Assembly: GCA_037367405.1 (NCBI GenBank)
Contig: JAZKJV010010610.1
Coordinates: forward strand, 186,001 to 250,000
Reading direction: 5' to 3'
From: Ottelia alismoides
Taxonomy: Eukaryota; Streptophyta; Magnoliopsida; Alismatales; Hydrocharitaceae
Length of the DNA stretch: 64,000 nucleotides
The notes under the pieces are model-generated. The model saw only the letters and a program-made list of their open reading frames with translations, did not search any database and was not told the origin of the DNA. This document shows, one piece after another, positions 33,487 through 44,882 of the stretch. Position numbers and translations under genes: made by a program. Position 1 is the stretch's first letter. Each line of letters opens with the position of its first letter.

Positions 33487-33807
33487 TGTTATAAAATAGA
33501 AAGCGGAAGCGGAATAACAGAATAAAGAAGAATAATCACGAAGAACACAAAAGATTTTTATGTGGAACCCTACTCCGTGAGGAGCGGGATGAAACCACAG
33601 GAGAAGCCCTCAAAGGGGGGCGGATATTCTATTGAATTTCTCAATGAGTACAGGAGGTCTGGGGCTCCTTATATAGCCTTCCCAGAGCCTCCAAGTCCCA
33701 CCCACAGGCGGTATGGGACTAAACACTGGATGGGGTAAATGGACCTTCTCCAGGATCCATTTACCCTGCTACAACACAATAGGCGCATACAACCAAATAC
33801 TCTAACA
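33487..33807 (-). repeat. 3' LTR of element F
   Basis: 321 bp from TGTTATAAAATAGAAAGCGG to ACTCTAACA. Identical by eye to the other LTR. Confidence 0.95.
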
Positions 33808-34480
33808 CTCCCCCTCAAGCTGGAGCATGCAATGCTCAGCTTGGACAGACATAAATAAACTCAACTCAACTCTACAGGACACTACGGACAATATCAACCC
33901 AACGCGCACATGCTGCAGTCGAGGACGTTGCTTCTCATGCCGTGTAGGTGAGGAGGACGAACGGGCTGGAGCGTGAGTCAACTGAAGACTCGGAACATGA
34001 CCATCGAGTCTGAACTTGCGCCTGAAGTCTCCTCGTCGGAGAACTGGGTCTCTCCCATCTGGCTCAGAGAATGGTGCACTGCTCTGGTGTACCTATGATA
34101 CCACATGAAAACCCTTGCCAACATATGGCATAGGGAATGGTCCTCTACTCTGGAGTCCCTTTGGCTCACATGAAAACTCTGGCCAAACAACTAGAAGAAT
34201 GATGGGGACCTCTGACAAAAGATGGCAACTTATGCTCATCTGACAATGACCGCACACTCGCGCGTGTCTGAAACTGGAGACTCGGAAGACAATCGTCGAG
34301 TCTGAACCTGAACTGTAGAGTCTGATCATCTGGCTGGTCTGGAGACTGAATCTGCATCTGGAATACAAGACCTGTGACTCTACATATACTCCCCCTTTCT
34401 CCCATACTTGTCGGAAAACAGACAAATTGACCAAGTTGGGAGAAGACAACATAATGGGGAAAACAAACATCACTTGCGGC
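33808..34480 (-). other. Element F interior, 3' half, with diverged internal repeats
   Basis: Begins (plus-strand view) with the polypurine tract and AAGCTGGAGCATGCAATGC. The words GACTCGGAA and TCGAGTCTGAAC recur about 290 bp apart (33,985-34,020 and 34,276-34,315), and CACATGAAAAC recurs at about 34,103 and 34,170. This points to an old internal duplication. No protein motif is visible. Confidence 0.6.
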
Positions 34481-34800
34481 TTTTCATTTTTTTTAAGCCG
34501 TCTCTCCTTTTTTTTTTGCAATTTTTTTTAAGCCGTTCTCATTTTTCTTCCGGCTTTTGCTTTGCACTTTTTTTTTTTGAAAATGCGTACGGTTTTTTTT
34601 CATGTACGCGCCTTTTTTTTATCAGCCCACATGGGCTTTTCACTCTCCTTTTTTTTTCGGCCCAGTCAGGCATTTTTTTTTACATAACCCTCTCCTCTCA
34701 GACCTCGGTTGTGGGCCTTTACAAAATTCTCCCTTTTTTTTTACAACAGGCCCGTGCACTTCACTTGGACTTACACGAATATATATTTTTTTTTAAAGGC
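34481..34800 (-). repeat. Array of T8-T11 tracts (A-tracts on the element strand)
   Basis: About ten runs of 8-11 thymines are spaced roughly every 25-40 bp through 320 bp, separated by mixed sequence. On the sense (minus) strand of element F these are A-tracts. No coding potential; the chance frames here are Phe-rich. Confidence 0.85.
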
Positions 34801-35616
34801 TCGCAGCCCTAGGGTTCCCCTCTACGGGAACCCTCTTCATAATGACGCCGCCCCCTTGCGAGATGCGCCGCAAGGGAGGAGGAGAACGCGCTTGGAGAAC
34901 GCCGGAAGAGATGACGCCGCACAACAAGGAATGGTGCCGCCAGGAGGCGCTGGATGAGTCTGGATGTTGATGATCGGACTGGAGGAGTCTCCGCCTGCGG
35001 CCAAAGGGAGCAGAGCACGCCGCCAATGCGCTTGGAAGGCGGTGTCGCTTCTTGCTGGAGAAGCTTTGAGATTGACTGGGGTCGCATCAGACGCGCAGGA
35101 GGGTGCGCCAGGTGCTGGCGCGCGATGCGGGCTGGAGTTGCGCGCGCCAAGATGGGAGAGGAAGAGCAGCCGCCTGGGAGATTGAGGTCTCATTACGAGG
35201 GTAACGGCTGGAACAAGAGGAGCTTTCGCCTGAGAAGATGCTACTGGGGCGCACGCATGATGCGCGCACCTGAAGGAGAGGGGCGATGCCGCCGCCTCTG
35301 CAGAGGAAAGCCACTGGAGCGTCTGTGGGAGCATTGTGGAGGGCGGCGCACATGGAGGGAGGAAGTCGCCTGGAGCCCTTCGTGCGAGGGTTCCGCTTAC
35401 TGCTGCAGGACCCGCGCGTCGTCGACTGGAACAAGAGGCGGAAGGGAGCCTGGAATGTTAGAATCGCGCCGCCTTGCTCGATTAGGGTTTCAGGAAAGAA
35501 ACCCTAGAACCGAATCTCTGACGAACTTCTCAAAGATAATCTTCAATATCAAAATTGGATCTCGAATAAAGAATGAACAAAAAAAAATCCCGAGAACTGA
35601 ACCCGCTCTGATACCA
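34801..35616 (-). other. Element F leader, GC-rich, with chance reading frames
   Basis: GC-rich sequence next to the primer-binding site, in the position where the coding copia elements have their untranslated leaders. Frames of 233 codons (plus, 34,954-35,655) and 165 codons (minus, 34,837-35,334) overlap each other and resemble nothing I know. I consider both compositional artefacts, though a captured gene fragment cannot be excluded. Confidence 0.55.
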
Positions 35617-35937
35617 TGTTATAAAATAGAAAGCGGAAGCGGAATAACAGAATAAAGAAGAATAATCACGAAGAACACAAAAGATTTTTATGTGGAACCC
35701 TACTCCGTGAGGAGCGGGATGAAACCACAGGAGAAGCCCTCAAAGGGGGGCGGATATTCTATTGAATTTCTCAATGAGTACAGGAGGTCTGGGGCTCCTT
35801 ATATAGCCTTCCCAGAGCCTCCAAGTCCCACCCACAGGCGGTATGGGACTAAACACTGGATGGGGTAAATGGACCTTCTCCAGGATCCATTTACCCTGCT
35901 ACAACACAATAGGCGCATACAACCAAATACTCTAACA
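35617..35937 (-). repeat. 5' LTR of element F
   Basis: 321 bp, partner of 33,487-33,807. A minus-strand TATATAA box lies at 35,799-35,805, the likely promoter. Followed by ATAAC. Confidence 0.95.
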
Positions 35938-35942
35938 ATAAC

Positions 35943-36410
35943 AAACAAATACACACATACCCATATGCAAGAATGAGACGTATTTAGCACACCAATACAT
36001 ATTGTATTGCACTTACCGCTGCTGTCAATGATGATTTTTGACTGCTGAGAGGTATTGGAAAGAAATGATGAAATTTGAAACATAAAGGCTTAGAGACATA
36101 AAAGACTTTAATCTAGCATATTAGCTTTATATCACAATTCATATTATGTATAATGAAATGATAAGCTATATTAGATATCAAACAAATAAACGAATGGGTA
36201 TAATGACATATAGCTTTTAAAGAATATTATTTGTAATTTTGAATGAAAGAAGATGAATTATAATATATTAGAAACAAAAATTTCTAACGGGACAAAAACA
36301 TCCCGTGGAAATCTTAAAAATGGGATAAAAAAGAAATTTCTTGTGAATTAAAGTTACCGTGTTCTTAAAATAATAAGTAATGTACGAATACACTCATAGA
36401 CATGAAGGAG
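35943..36410. other. AT-rich spacer, nothing recognised
   Basis: AT-rich sequence between element F and the SINE, with no reading frame or repeat that I can name. Confidence 0.5.
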
Positions 36411-36590
36411 ATGTACCCACTTAAATGGTACTGCAGTGTGCCTACCACCCAAAAGATAAGGGTTAAATCCCCCATTGTGGGCATTGCATTAGGTAGTCGG
36501 CAGCCAGTGTAAAAAAATAGTTGAATCTCTTAATATGGATTTGAGCAAGAATCCATGTAGCCGACCCTACTTATAGTGCGAAAGGCTTCA
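36411..36590 (+). mobile_element. tRNA-like SINE with an RTE tail
   Basis: The head carries pol III promoter-like boxes: GGTACTGCAGTGTGCC in the A-box position and GGTTAAATCCC (B box, consensus GGTTCRAATCC) at about 36,460. After a middle section the 3' end reads AGAATCCATGTAGCCGACC then CTACTTATAGTGCGAAAGGCTT. The tail matches the 3' end of the RTE LINEs here (for example 4,203-4,246). A second copy lies at 55,112-55,327. SINEs are non-coding and are copied by the LINE whose tail they mimic. No clear target duplication for this copy. Confidence 0.78.
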
Positions 36591-36655
36591 CCAACGTATA
36601 CTACGTATAAACACGTTTTACTAATATACGAAATGGAATAAACAAATGTACAATA

Positions 36656-37303
36656 TAATTCCGCGTACGCGCCCCGAGGTGGAGAACGCTCTGGCGATTT
36701 CAAAGGCGACGCCCCTCCTTTCTCGGATCATAGTTCAAGGTCACATTTTCCTATTGTTTGAGAATCATCGAATATGAATGATGGATTAGACTATCTGGGC
36801 TGCATTCCGACTAGATTTTCAAACTGGATTTGGTGATTCTTTTGTTGATCCGTTCTTAATTCTGTTCTTTCTGGAGTTCTGGTAACTTTTTAGCCTTTCG
36901 AGAGGTTTTTGTTGATTTCTGGTTCGATTCTCTGGTTGTTGTGGGATCATCGAGGAAGACATCAAGATTTCACTCTTATTCTGATCTGTCCTTAAGCGCT
37001 GAAGATTCTGCAGCTTTCAAGTTCTTTAGAAGTTCGTTCTTATTTTTCCTTCTAGGAGAGCTTTTGATCGATTTTTTCAGTTCGAATTGCTATTTTTTTG
37101 TTTGTGGGGACCGCCACTAAAGCAGAGACCTATCTGGTTGAGACACATGGTGGCAGTTTTTCTGTTGGGGTCCCTGTTAGCTGTTGTTCATCCTGTCTGA
37201 AGCTGCCACGTGGGGGGTAGTTTTTTAGCTGTTCTTTCTGCCTATAGTTGAGTGACACGAGGACATCCTGTTATTTTCTAGAGTTAGTTGTAGTTTTTGA
37301 ATA
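36656..37303 (+). promoter_or_regulatory. L1 5' UTR (probable internal promoter region)
   Basis: Starts just after the left target repeat with CCGCGTACGCGCCCCGAGG, then T-rich sequence up to the ORF1 ATG. LINEs carry their promoter here, but I can point to no specific site. Confidence 0.5.
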
Positions 37304-39047
37304 ATGGAGGGAAAAATCCCCGCGAATCTGGAGAAAACGAAGATAAACTTTTCGGAGTTGTCTCCTCCAAAGATTATCGCTAAAGGGGTAGTTATTGCTG
37401 GAGGGCCTTCGAAAATTACCCCTCCTACGGCCCCCAAATCTTATGCTGCTGTTATGAAAGACAAAATTATACTGCCAAAACTCGGACCCCCGGTGAAGAT
37501 CAAAGAATCTTATTTTGAGGGAGACGGTGCAGAGGTAGAATTCACTCCGAATGAGATGGGGATGAGCAAGACGTTTGAGCTCTGTCTCATAGGAATTTTT
37601 CAGATAATAAGGCCAAAATTGTTGGAAATCGATTCTATCATTAGAAAGGAGACGAAAATTGTTAACAATGTTCAGATTGGGGTATTGGATGCAAGACATA
37701 TCATTCTTAAATTTGAAGAAAGAGGCGATTACATAAGAATGTATATTAGCAACACGTGGAAATTTGGGAATAACTGGATGTCTCTAATCCGCTGGTCTCC
37801 ATATTTCCAACCAGGGGATTCCTCCTCGATGTACCTGTCAGGGTGGGCTTCCCAATGTTGAGCCTGCAGTTTTTGAACGAAGGGGCACTTCGTTCAATTG
37901 TTAAACCCATTGGGAGATTCCTCTCCGTGGACAAAGACGTTACTAATTTCACAAGACCAGGGTACATTAGAGTTAATGTGGAAATAGATGTCAATGAACC
38001 TATGTTGGACCATGTTATCATCAGATACGAAGACAAAGATTTCATACATAATGTGGTTTATGAAAACCTACCAAATTATTGTCAACACTGCAAATCGGTC
38101 GATCACAATTAGAGGGACTGTCTTCTGAGGAAGAAGCAGGAGGAACCGGATATCAAAGGCAAAAATGTTACAAATGTGAACATGGACAAGCCTAACAAAG
38201 CCAGCTCTCAGAATCAAAGATCGAGACAAAAATGGGTGGCCAGCAGAGACTTTAACAAAGAAGTCCTGAATCAAAAAGTCAGGCTGAACAAAGCTGAGGA
38301 AGTGTCTGGGAAGGAAATAGATAAGCAAGCTAGCCAGGTCCCTGTAGAAGTAAATACTGTTGAGGGTAGACAAAAAGTTGCAGCAAATATCAATCTCAGT
38401 GGATCAGTGGAACAACATGCTGTTGACAGTATATTTGAAAAATTTATTGAAAAGATTGCTTCGAAGGTCGTTCAAGAAGAAAATTCAGCCAAGACGGTGG
38501 ATTTTCCCCCTAGCTCTTCAGAAGAAGAGCGCAATAGACAAACAGACTTTGGGAGAGTTGTGATTGAGGAGTTATCAGCTGAGGAACAAGGAGAAAAAAG
38601 CAAGGCTTTAGAAATCCTAAAAACTCCAGTGAAAAGCTGGATGAGCTGACTATTGATGATGAAGTTAATATGAAGGCCTGTGGGGAGGAGAAACAAGGAG
38701 ATTTTAGCATGCAGAGGAAAGAAGGGAAGGTGACTTGTGCACTTAACACAGATCCTTGTATTGCAGGAATTTCTATTCCCACTGCCAACTCTTTCGAAGC
38801 CCTGAACGAGAATGATGATCTTGATGAGGAGATATCCTCTCGGTGCCAGAATGGAGAGGACTTCAGCGATCCTTCCCCAGGAGGTGATGGGAGTAACTCA
38901 TCGGATCCAGAATATGCTCCTATACAGATTTCAAAGACTGTGGAAACTAAGAACAGGAAAAAGAAAGTCATATTTAAAAATAAAGAAGTAAGCATGCCCA
39001 GAAGATCAAAGAGAAATGCTAGTCAAAACTCCTCTCATATTGCTTAA
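37304..39047 (+). pseudogene. L1 ORF1, DUF4283-type with CCHC knuckle (frameshifted)
   Basis: Starts MEGKIPANLEKTKINF. The first block (to about 37,860) has SYAAVMKDK and a plant-L1 ORF1 core (ILKFEERGDYIRMYISNTW, SLIRWSPYFQPG). A frameshift near 37,840 moves it to the frame of FLNEGALRSIVKPIGRFL. A zinc knuckle CQHC-KSVD-H follows at about 38,080-38,115, broken by TAG at 38,110 just before its last Cys. A long charged, probably disordered tail follows, with another stop near 38,649, ending PRRSKRNASQNSSHIA. It should coat the element RNA. Its stop overlaps the ORF2 start as TAATG at 39,045-39,049. Confidence 0.83.
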
Positions 39048-42000
39048 TGTCGAACACACTAATTTGGAACTGTAGGGGTATTTTCAGCAAAGCTACGTTA
39101 GCGCATCTGAATAAAGTCATTAGGATTCACAAAATTAGTACCCTCGACATAATTGAACCTATGGTAGATGACTCAAGGATCTCTTATGTTTCACTATCTC
39201 TTAAGATGGAAAAATCCTTTGTCAACTCCAAAGCTCCTAAGAAAATCTGGATTCTAGCAAGAGACTTTGTTGACATTGATCTAACTCACGAAAATGAACA
39301 GATGTTGACCAGCAGGGTCAATAATTTCTTCATCAGCAAGTGCTACATCTCTATAGTGTATGCATCAACGGGCGTTAGGAGAAGAAGAGATCTCTGGAAT
39401 GACATCGAACAACTCTCAACCCCGGTGGAAGAAGAGAATTGGATTGTGGGTGGTGATTTCAATTGCATCAGAAGCAGGCATGAGAAAATAGGGGGTAACT
39501 TGATGATCCGGCCGCCACCAAGTTCAATCAAGCGATTCATTGCGTAGGGCTTGTGGAGCCTAAACATGAAGGGGATTTGATGTCTTGGTGCAATAACTTC
39601 ATAGCAAGAGATAGAATTTACTAGCGCTTGGACATATGCTTTGTAAATGGCACTTTTAATATTAACGTGGAATTATGCTACGATGATCGAATTCTCTCTG
39701 GCCGCGGTCCAATGCTAGTGAAGGAGAGGGCAGCGAGATCTAGAAGGCCAACACCTTTCCGTTATCAGAAAATGTGGAAGTTCAACCCAGGTTTTAGAAC
39801 TCTGATCAAAGAGAATTGGCATGATTACTACTTGGGCAACGGGCTCACTACACTTTCGAGCAAGCTAAGGCATCTGAAGATGATCTTGAGGAAGTGGAAC
39901 AAGGAGACTTTTGGGAACATTGAGACGCAACATCTCTTGGAGCTCAAGAAGGTGACAGAGTTAGAGCAGAAGCTTAGAGTTTGCTAGAATGGACAGACCT
40001 TGAAAGATCTAGTCACGGCAAGGAACAACTACACAGACACAGCATGTGCTTATGATACTTTTCTGAGACAGAAAGCGAAGATTAATTGGCTTAGGGAAGG
40101 GGATGCAAATACAAAGTTCTTTCACACTACCCAAAACATCAGAAACAAACAAAGCATCGTTGACTCAATCATCAAAGCAGGGAACTATGGGGAGAAGTGG
40201 GAAGACATTGCTGAGTGGGGGATCAGGTACTATACCGAGTTGTTCAGTTCGCAGGAGGTCTCTTGGGATGACAGCTTTCTGGAAGTTATCCTGGAGGTCA
40301 TCAGTAGACAGGACAATGACTTTAATATTGCAATCTCTGAGGAGGAGGAAATTTTGAGCACTATTAAGTCGTTCCCAGATTATGTCTCCTAAGCCAGATG
40401 GTTTTTTAACTGATTTTTACGTGGACAATTGGGAGACGGTGAAAGGAGATATTTGCTCTGCAGTGACCGAGTTCTTTATCACGATGTGGATGCCAGACTC
40501 CATTAAGGCAACCTTTCTGGAAATGATTCCGAAGAAGAAGAATCCTAGCCTCTTCGGCGAGCTGAGGCCTATCAGTTTGTGCAATGTCAGTTACAAGATC
40601 ATTACTAAAATTCTTACTAACATGATAACGCCTTTCATGCAAAGATTGATTGCTGAGAACCAAGGGGGATTCATTGCTTGGAGAAGCATTTTTGATAATG
40701 TGGCTCTAGCACAGGAACTAGCTCAACATCTCCGTAAGAAGAGCAGAGGCGGAAATGTTATCATCAAGCCGGATATGGAGAAAGCCTATGATAGAATGGA
40801 GAGAAAATTCTAGTTCCCTGTCCTCTCAAAATTTGGCTTCAACAATATGGTAATTGAGACCCTTATAGCGTGCATATGTGATGTTCCCTTTTCTCTCTTG
40901 TTAGATGGCACGTCCACAGGATGGTTCAAGAGCTCCAGATGTTTGAGACAAGGGGACCCCCTCTCTCCTGCTCTGTTTATCATTGCCGAAGAAGTGATGA
41001 GTAGAGGTCTTCTGAAGCTGTTGGAAAAAGGAAGCTTGAAACCCTTCTATGCGCACCAAAAGGCTCCTGTAGTTTCACATCTGCACTTTGCAGATGATAC
41101 CATTATCTTCACCAATGGAGGGAAAAGATCTCTGGAGGTCCTGAGGGATTTCCTTCATAACTATGAGAAAGCTTCTGGACAGAAGATAAATGTGGCAAAG
41201 AGCAATTTTTAATTAAGTGATCAGGATGATACCAATGTCAGGGAGGTGTTGGGGTTCCGTGGATGGGACGCTACCTTTCACCTATCTAGGGTGCCCTATC
41301 TTCCAGGGGAGGATGAAGATGAAATACTTTGATGATCTAGTGGAGGATGTTCAGAGCAAATTAGACGGATAGAAGAGCAAGACTTTGTCAGCAGGAGGAA
41401 GAATCACGATGGTTAGACATGTCCTGTCCAGCATTCCCATACACATGATAATGGTTTACGATGTTCCTCTGAGGGTCATAAGCAAGCTGGAGAGCATCTT
41501 TTCAAATTTCTTCCGGCAAGGGTCATCCAAGAACAGGGCGAAGCATTGGATCTCCCGGGATTGCAAACCGCTCACAGAAGGGGGGCTTGGAATACGGTCT
41601 CTGAAGGAGATGATATTAGCAATCCGAATGAAGATGGCCTGGCACTACATGAACAATAGGTCTCTCCGGACGGAGTTTATGAACAAAAAATATGGGAGCC
41701 TAGATTCTTCCAACATCTATGCCCCGAAGAGAGGGAAGAACCTTCAGAAAGCCTGGAAGGATGTCAACAAGTTCTCCTCTTGGTCGGTGGGGAATTGGAA
41801 GGTAAAATTCTGGTGGGGTTACCGGATGGGCCTATTTCGCTTTGGGACAACATTCACATAACAGACCCTGACATCATGCTCTGTGACCTCTTTGAAGGTG
41901 GGGATTGGAACATGAACAAGCTCTGTTCATTGGAGCTTCCCAGGGAGAGGTTGGATAACATTCTGGCAAAAAAAATAAAACTAAATGATGAGGAACCAGT

Positions 42001-43099
42001 GAGGATCTGGAACATGGGCAATGAGGGGGTTCAAACTGTGAAGAGTGCCTGGCACTGTATAAGAAAGAAAGGGGTTAATCTATCGTGGGGAAATGCTATC
42101 TGGGACCCTGGAATCCGTTCGAAGATCTCCTTCATACTTTGCAGGTTGTTTCACAGAAGGCTCCCTTTTGATGACAATGTAAGGAGGATGAGGTTCAGTC
42201 TTGCATCGAGATGCAACTGCTGCAGCATGTCCAAAAGTGAGAACCCGAAGCATGTTTTTTTATCAGAGCGAGATTGTTGTAAGGTTGCGGGACTGGTATT
42301 TTGCACTTTTTAATCTTAGAAGAGATTCCAGGGATTTTAAGGATTGGTTGAGCGACATCTTCAAGAAGAGAACTAAAGAAACACTCTTGAGAAAAGCCAG
42401 GAGAATCTTCTTAGCCTGGCTGCTATGGAATGTCTGGGTGGAGAGGAACAAAAGAAGGTATGATGATGATGCCTCTTCTGTTTGGTTCTTATTGAAGAAG
42501 GTGCAACTAGACACCAGGATTATCATCCCCGATGGTGTGCTCCAACTTTGCTACCAACATGGCAGATGAGGAATTCCTTGTTAAATTGGGATTCGAGGTC
42601 AGGAGGCGTGAGAGAATTTGGAAGGATTTCTGCTGGAGGAAGCCGGGGGAAGGGTTGTTGAAGCTCAATACTGAGGGGGCATAGTGAGGAATCACAAAGG
42701 GGATTTGTATTGACTTTCTCTTACTTCTTTGGGATTGCCACGAACATGGAAGCTGAGCTCAGGGCTGCAGTAGAGGGGCTGACTATTTGCAGGGATCATA
42801 ATTTCAACAGGGTGTGGCTAGAATTGGATTCTGAGATATTGGTTAGGATGATTGAGGATAATGCGTGTGGAGTTCCCAACCTTAAAAGGTGGCGGGAGGA
42901 GCTTATTTCTCTCAAACATCTTACAGTGAGGGTCTCCCATATCTACAGGGAAGCCAATGTTGTTGCGGACATCATGCCAAATAAGGCCATAAATGGCAGA
43001 AGAGATCAGGTAGTATATAGCAGAGATCAGATCCCTATGAAAGCCAGGGGATGCATAACTCTGGACAAGGAGCAGCTGAGCTACGTTAGGTTCAGATAG
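39047..43099 (+). pseudogene. L1 ORF2: endonuclease, reverse transcriptase, RNase H (dead)
   Basis: Opens SNTLIWNCRGIFS, the plant L1 endonuclease start, with GGDFNCIRSRHEK at about 39,450. The endonuclease C-terminal part is broken by stops at 39,545 and 39,620. RT motifs: KPDGFLTDFYVDNW (40,390), LRPISLCNVSYKIITKIL, ENQGGF, KPDMEKAYDRMERKF, LRQGDPLSPALFIIAEE and the box HFADDTIIF at about 41,090. A zf-RVT region (SAWHCIRKKGVNLSWGNAIW, CRLFHRRLP) is at about 42,030-42,180. The RNase H domain (42,660-43,060) has KLNTEGA in place of the usual NTDGA, MEAELRAAVEGL and LELDSEILVRMI. Stops at 39,985, 40,392, 40,813, 41,212 and elsewhere. Confidence 0.88.
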
Positions 43100-43583
43100 C
43101 AAAGACTTAATATTGATGGATTCTATTGCAAGAACTTTAAAAAAAGTGTTGGGCAACATCTCTGGAAAATATCTACTTTCGAAAAAGAAGGGCACTTCTG
43201 GAGAAGCAAACTATGGATAGTCTTTTCATTTAAAGCTTGGATGATTCCTCGGCGGGTTTTCTTGGAGGTGCACACATCCTTGGATGTGTGACAAAAGCTA
43301 AGTATTAATTACCTTTGTCGCTATTCGGATTCCAGATGGTTCTTTTTCTAACACTTTATGTATTTCATTTAAAGAAGGGAGGATAGCAATGGTGGCACTG
43401 GCACAAAGTGGCACATGATGGTTGCCATACGAGGAGGTTGATAAGTGGAAGGTGGCGAGACTATTGAGGAAGTTGAAAATCTCTGTTCCCTTTATTAGAG
43501 GAACCTGAAAGGAGCTCCTTCACCTTCTACTTTGTTTTCGTCTCAAAGCCACCAGGTGCATCTTCTCCTATTCTAGTGAAGCG
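43100..43583 (+). other. L1 spacer between RNase H and ORF3
   Basis: No coding signal that I can follow. It separates the ORF2 stop from the ORF3 start. Confidence 0.6.
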
Positions 43584-44882
43584 ATGGACCCAAAGGAGGT
43601 GTTGCCGGGTGTAGAAAAAAATTCGAAGATACCATGATCACTCTGGAAGAAGAGATGAGAAAGGCTCTGGAAGGTTGCAGAAGCCTACAGAAAATCAGGA
43701 AGCTTTTGACGCCATTCAAAGAGCTATGGGAAGAGATGTTCGCGCTGAGAAGATCTATCATCGCCAGCAGACCAGAAGAATTAGTAAGCATGGTTTAAAT
43801 CTCAAATCTTTGGCTTTACTATTCATGGACACAACGGTGAAGCGGACGGAAAGCTTCTGGAGGAAGCTTGAAACTTTGCTACAACTAATCTAGAGAGGAG
43901 TTCGTTCGTCAGAAGATTTCACTAAACACAGTCTGAAGGTGATTGCGGGCATAGGGTTTTATAATATTGTTGTGTCTTTCTCGCTGGTAACAAAAAAGAT
44001 GTTGGATATTACCTTCGACTCTTCAAGGTTAAGTGACAATGAGTGCTTAGTAAAGTAGAAAGAAGGGCTGTTAAAATACCTAGGTTGCATGGAGAAACTA
44101 AAGATAATACGTGTATTAACCTACCCTTTGAGGATGGACTGTCTGCTCAGGAACTATCATGCGATAGAACATTTTTGTCTTAACTTGCAGACCATTGATG
44201 AATGGTGAAAAAGTGGGGCAGGAAGGCTTGGTGGCTCTGGAAGGATTGATGGATCTGTTTCTCAGACTGATGGCGGCAAAAAAATTGGAAGAAAAGGATT
44301 GTTCTCTGCAGGAGTATCTGGACCTCAAGTATGCCTTTGTCCCTCTCTTGGAGATTGGAAAGAATTTCAAAGGAAAAACATTGGTGTCAGGAATTTCTAT
44401 AGGGGAATATCGGTGTAGAGGATATTGCTAATGAATTAAACAACCTAATTATTTCACTAATGGAGGTTGTTTTAGTGGAAAAAATGAAGGATTGCTTAAT
44501 GGGGGCGGAACTAGAAAGCAGAAGAGTGAAGGATGAGAAGAAAGAAAAGCTTGATTCTGAGGTTTTGGAAAATATGCAAGCGCATGGTGGAACAAGATCA
44601 AAAGTTGTTGCTGCAGGACCAAGAGGGGTGGACAAAAATTGGGAAACAATGGGGACGGAGGGAATCAGAATTTATCGTCATAAATCTTTGGCGGTAAAAG
44701 GAAAGGGAGTGGTGGAACCTTGAGAAGATTGGGACCTCGTCAGTGCTGTCGAGCCGCTTAAATCCAAACCTCCATTAATTTGGACAGGAAAGGAGAAGAT
44801 TATTGACTTATCTGACGAGGAGAAAGACAGAAAGGCGTCTACATCTGGTAAGAGAAAGAGTAAGATGCGAGGCCCGAAGTAA
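43584..44882 (+). pseudogene. L1 ORF3, unknown protein, degraded
   Basis: A reading frame of roughly 430 codons downstream of ORF2 and upstream of the 3' UTR. It starts MDPKEVLPGVEK, shifts frame near 43,620 and continues ITLEEEMRKALEGCRSLQ and ELWEEMFALRRSI (helical, charged). The middle block has KVIAGIGFYNIVVSFSLVTK, KEGLLKYLGCMEKLKII and LLRNYHAIEHFCLNLQTID. It moves to MNGEKVGQEGLVALEGLMDL, LKYAFVPLLEIGKNF and then GVEDIANELNNLIISLMEVV. The end is basic: EKIIDLSDEEKDRKASTSGK before TAA at 44,880. About four stops and four shifts interrupt it. I recognise no family. Long alternating open blocks and protein-like composition argue that it was coding. Confidence 0.62.

Larger units (their letters stand above)
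33487..35937 (-). mobile_element. Non-autonomous LTR element F
   Basis: 2,451-bp minus-strand element bounded by 321-bp LTRs (33,487-33,807 and 35,617-35,937) that look identical throughout. A perfect ATAAC duplication flanks it (33,482-33,486 and 35,938-35,942). A primer site for initiator Met tRNA (CGCTCTGATACCA on this strand) abuts the 5' LTR and a polypurine tract (CTCCCCCTCAAG) abuts the 3' LTR. The 1.8-kb interior has no gag, protease, integrase or RT motif in any frame. It must be moved by proteins made elsewhere, plausibly a copia element with the same primer and polypurine tract. It fits the TRIM/LARD class. Confidence 0.93.

Noticed and set aside
34954..35655. 233-codon frame in element F as a gene
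   Set aside because: GC-rich chance frame overlapping another on the opposite strand; its end runs into the LTR and it has no motif.
43584..44882. ORF3 as a second, unrelated gene beside the L1
   Set aside because: The direct repeats and the LINE-type 3' UTR enclose it, so it is more likely part of the element; kept as a finding instead.
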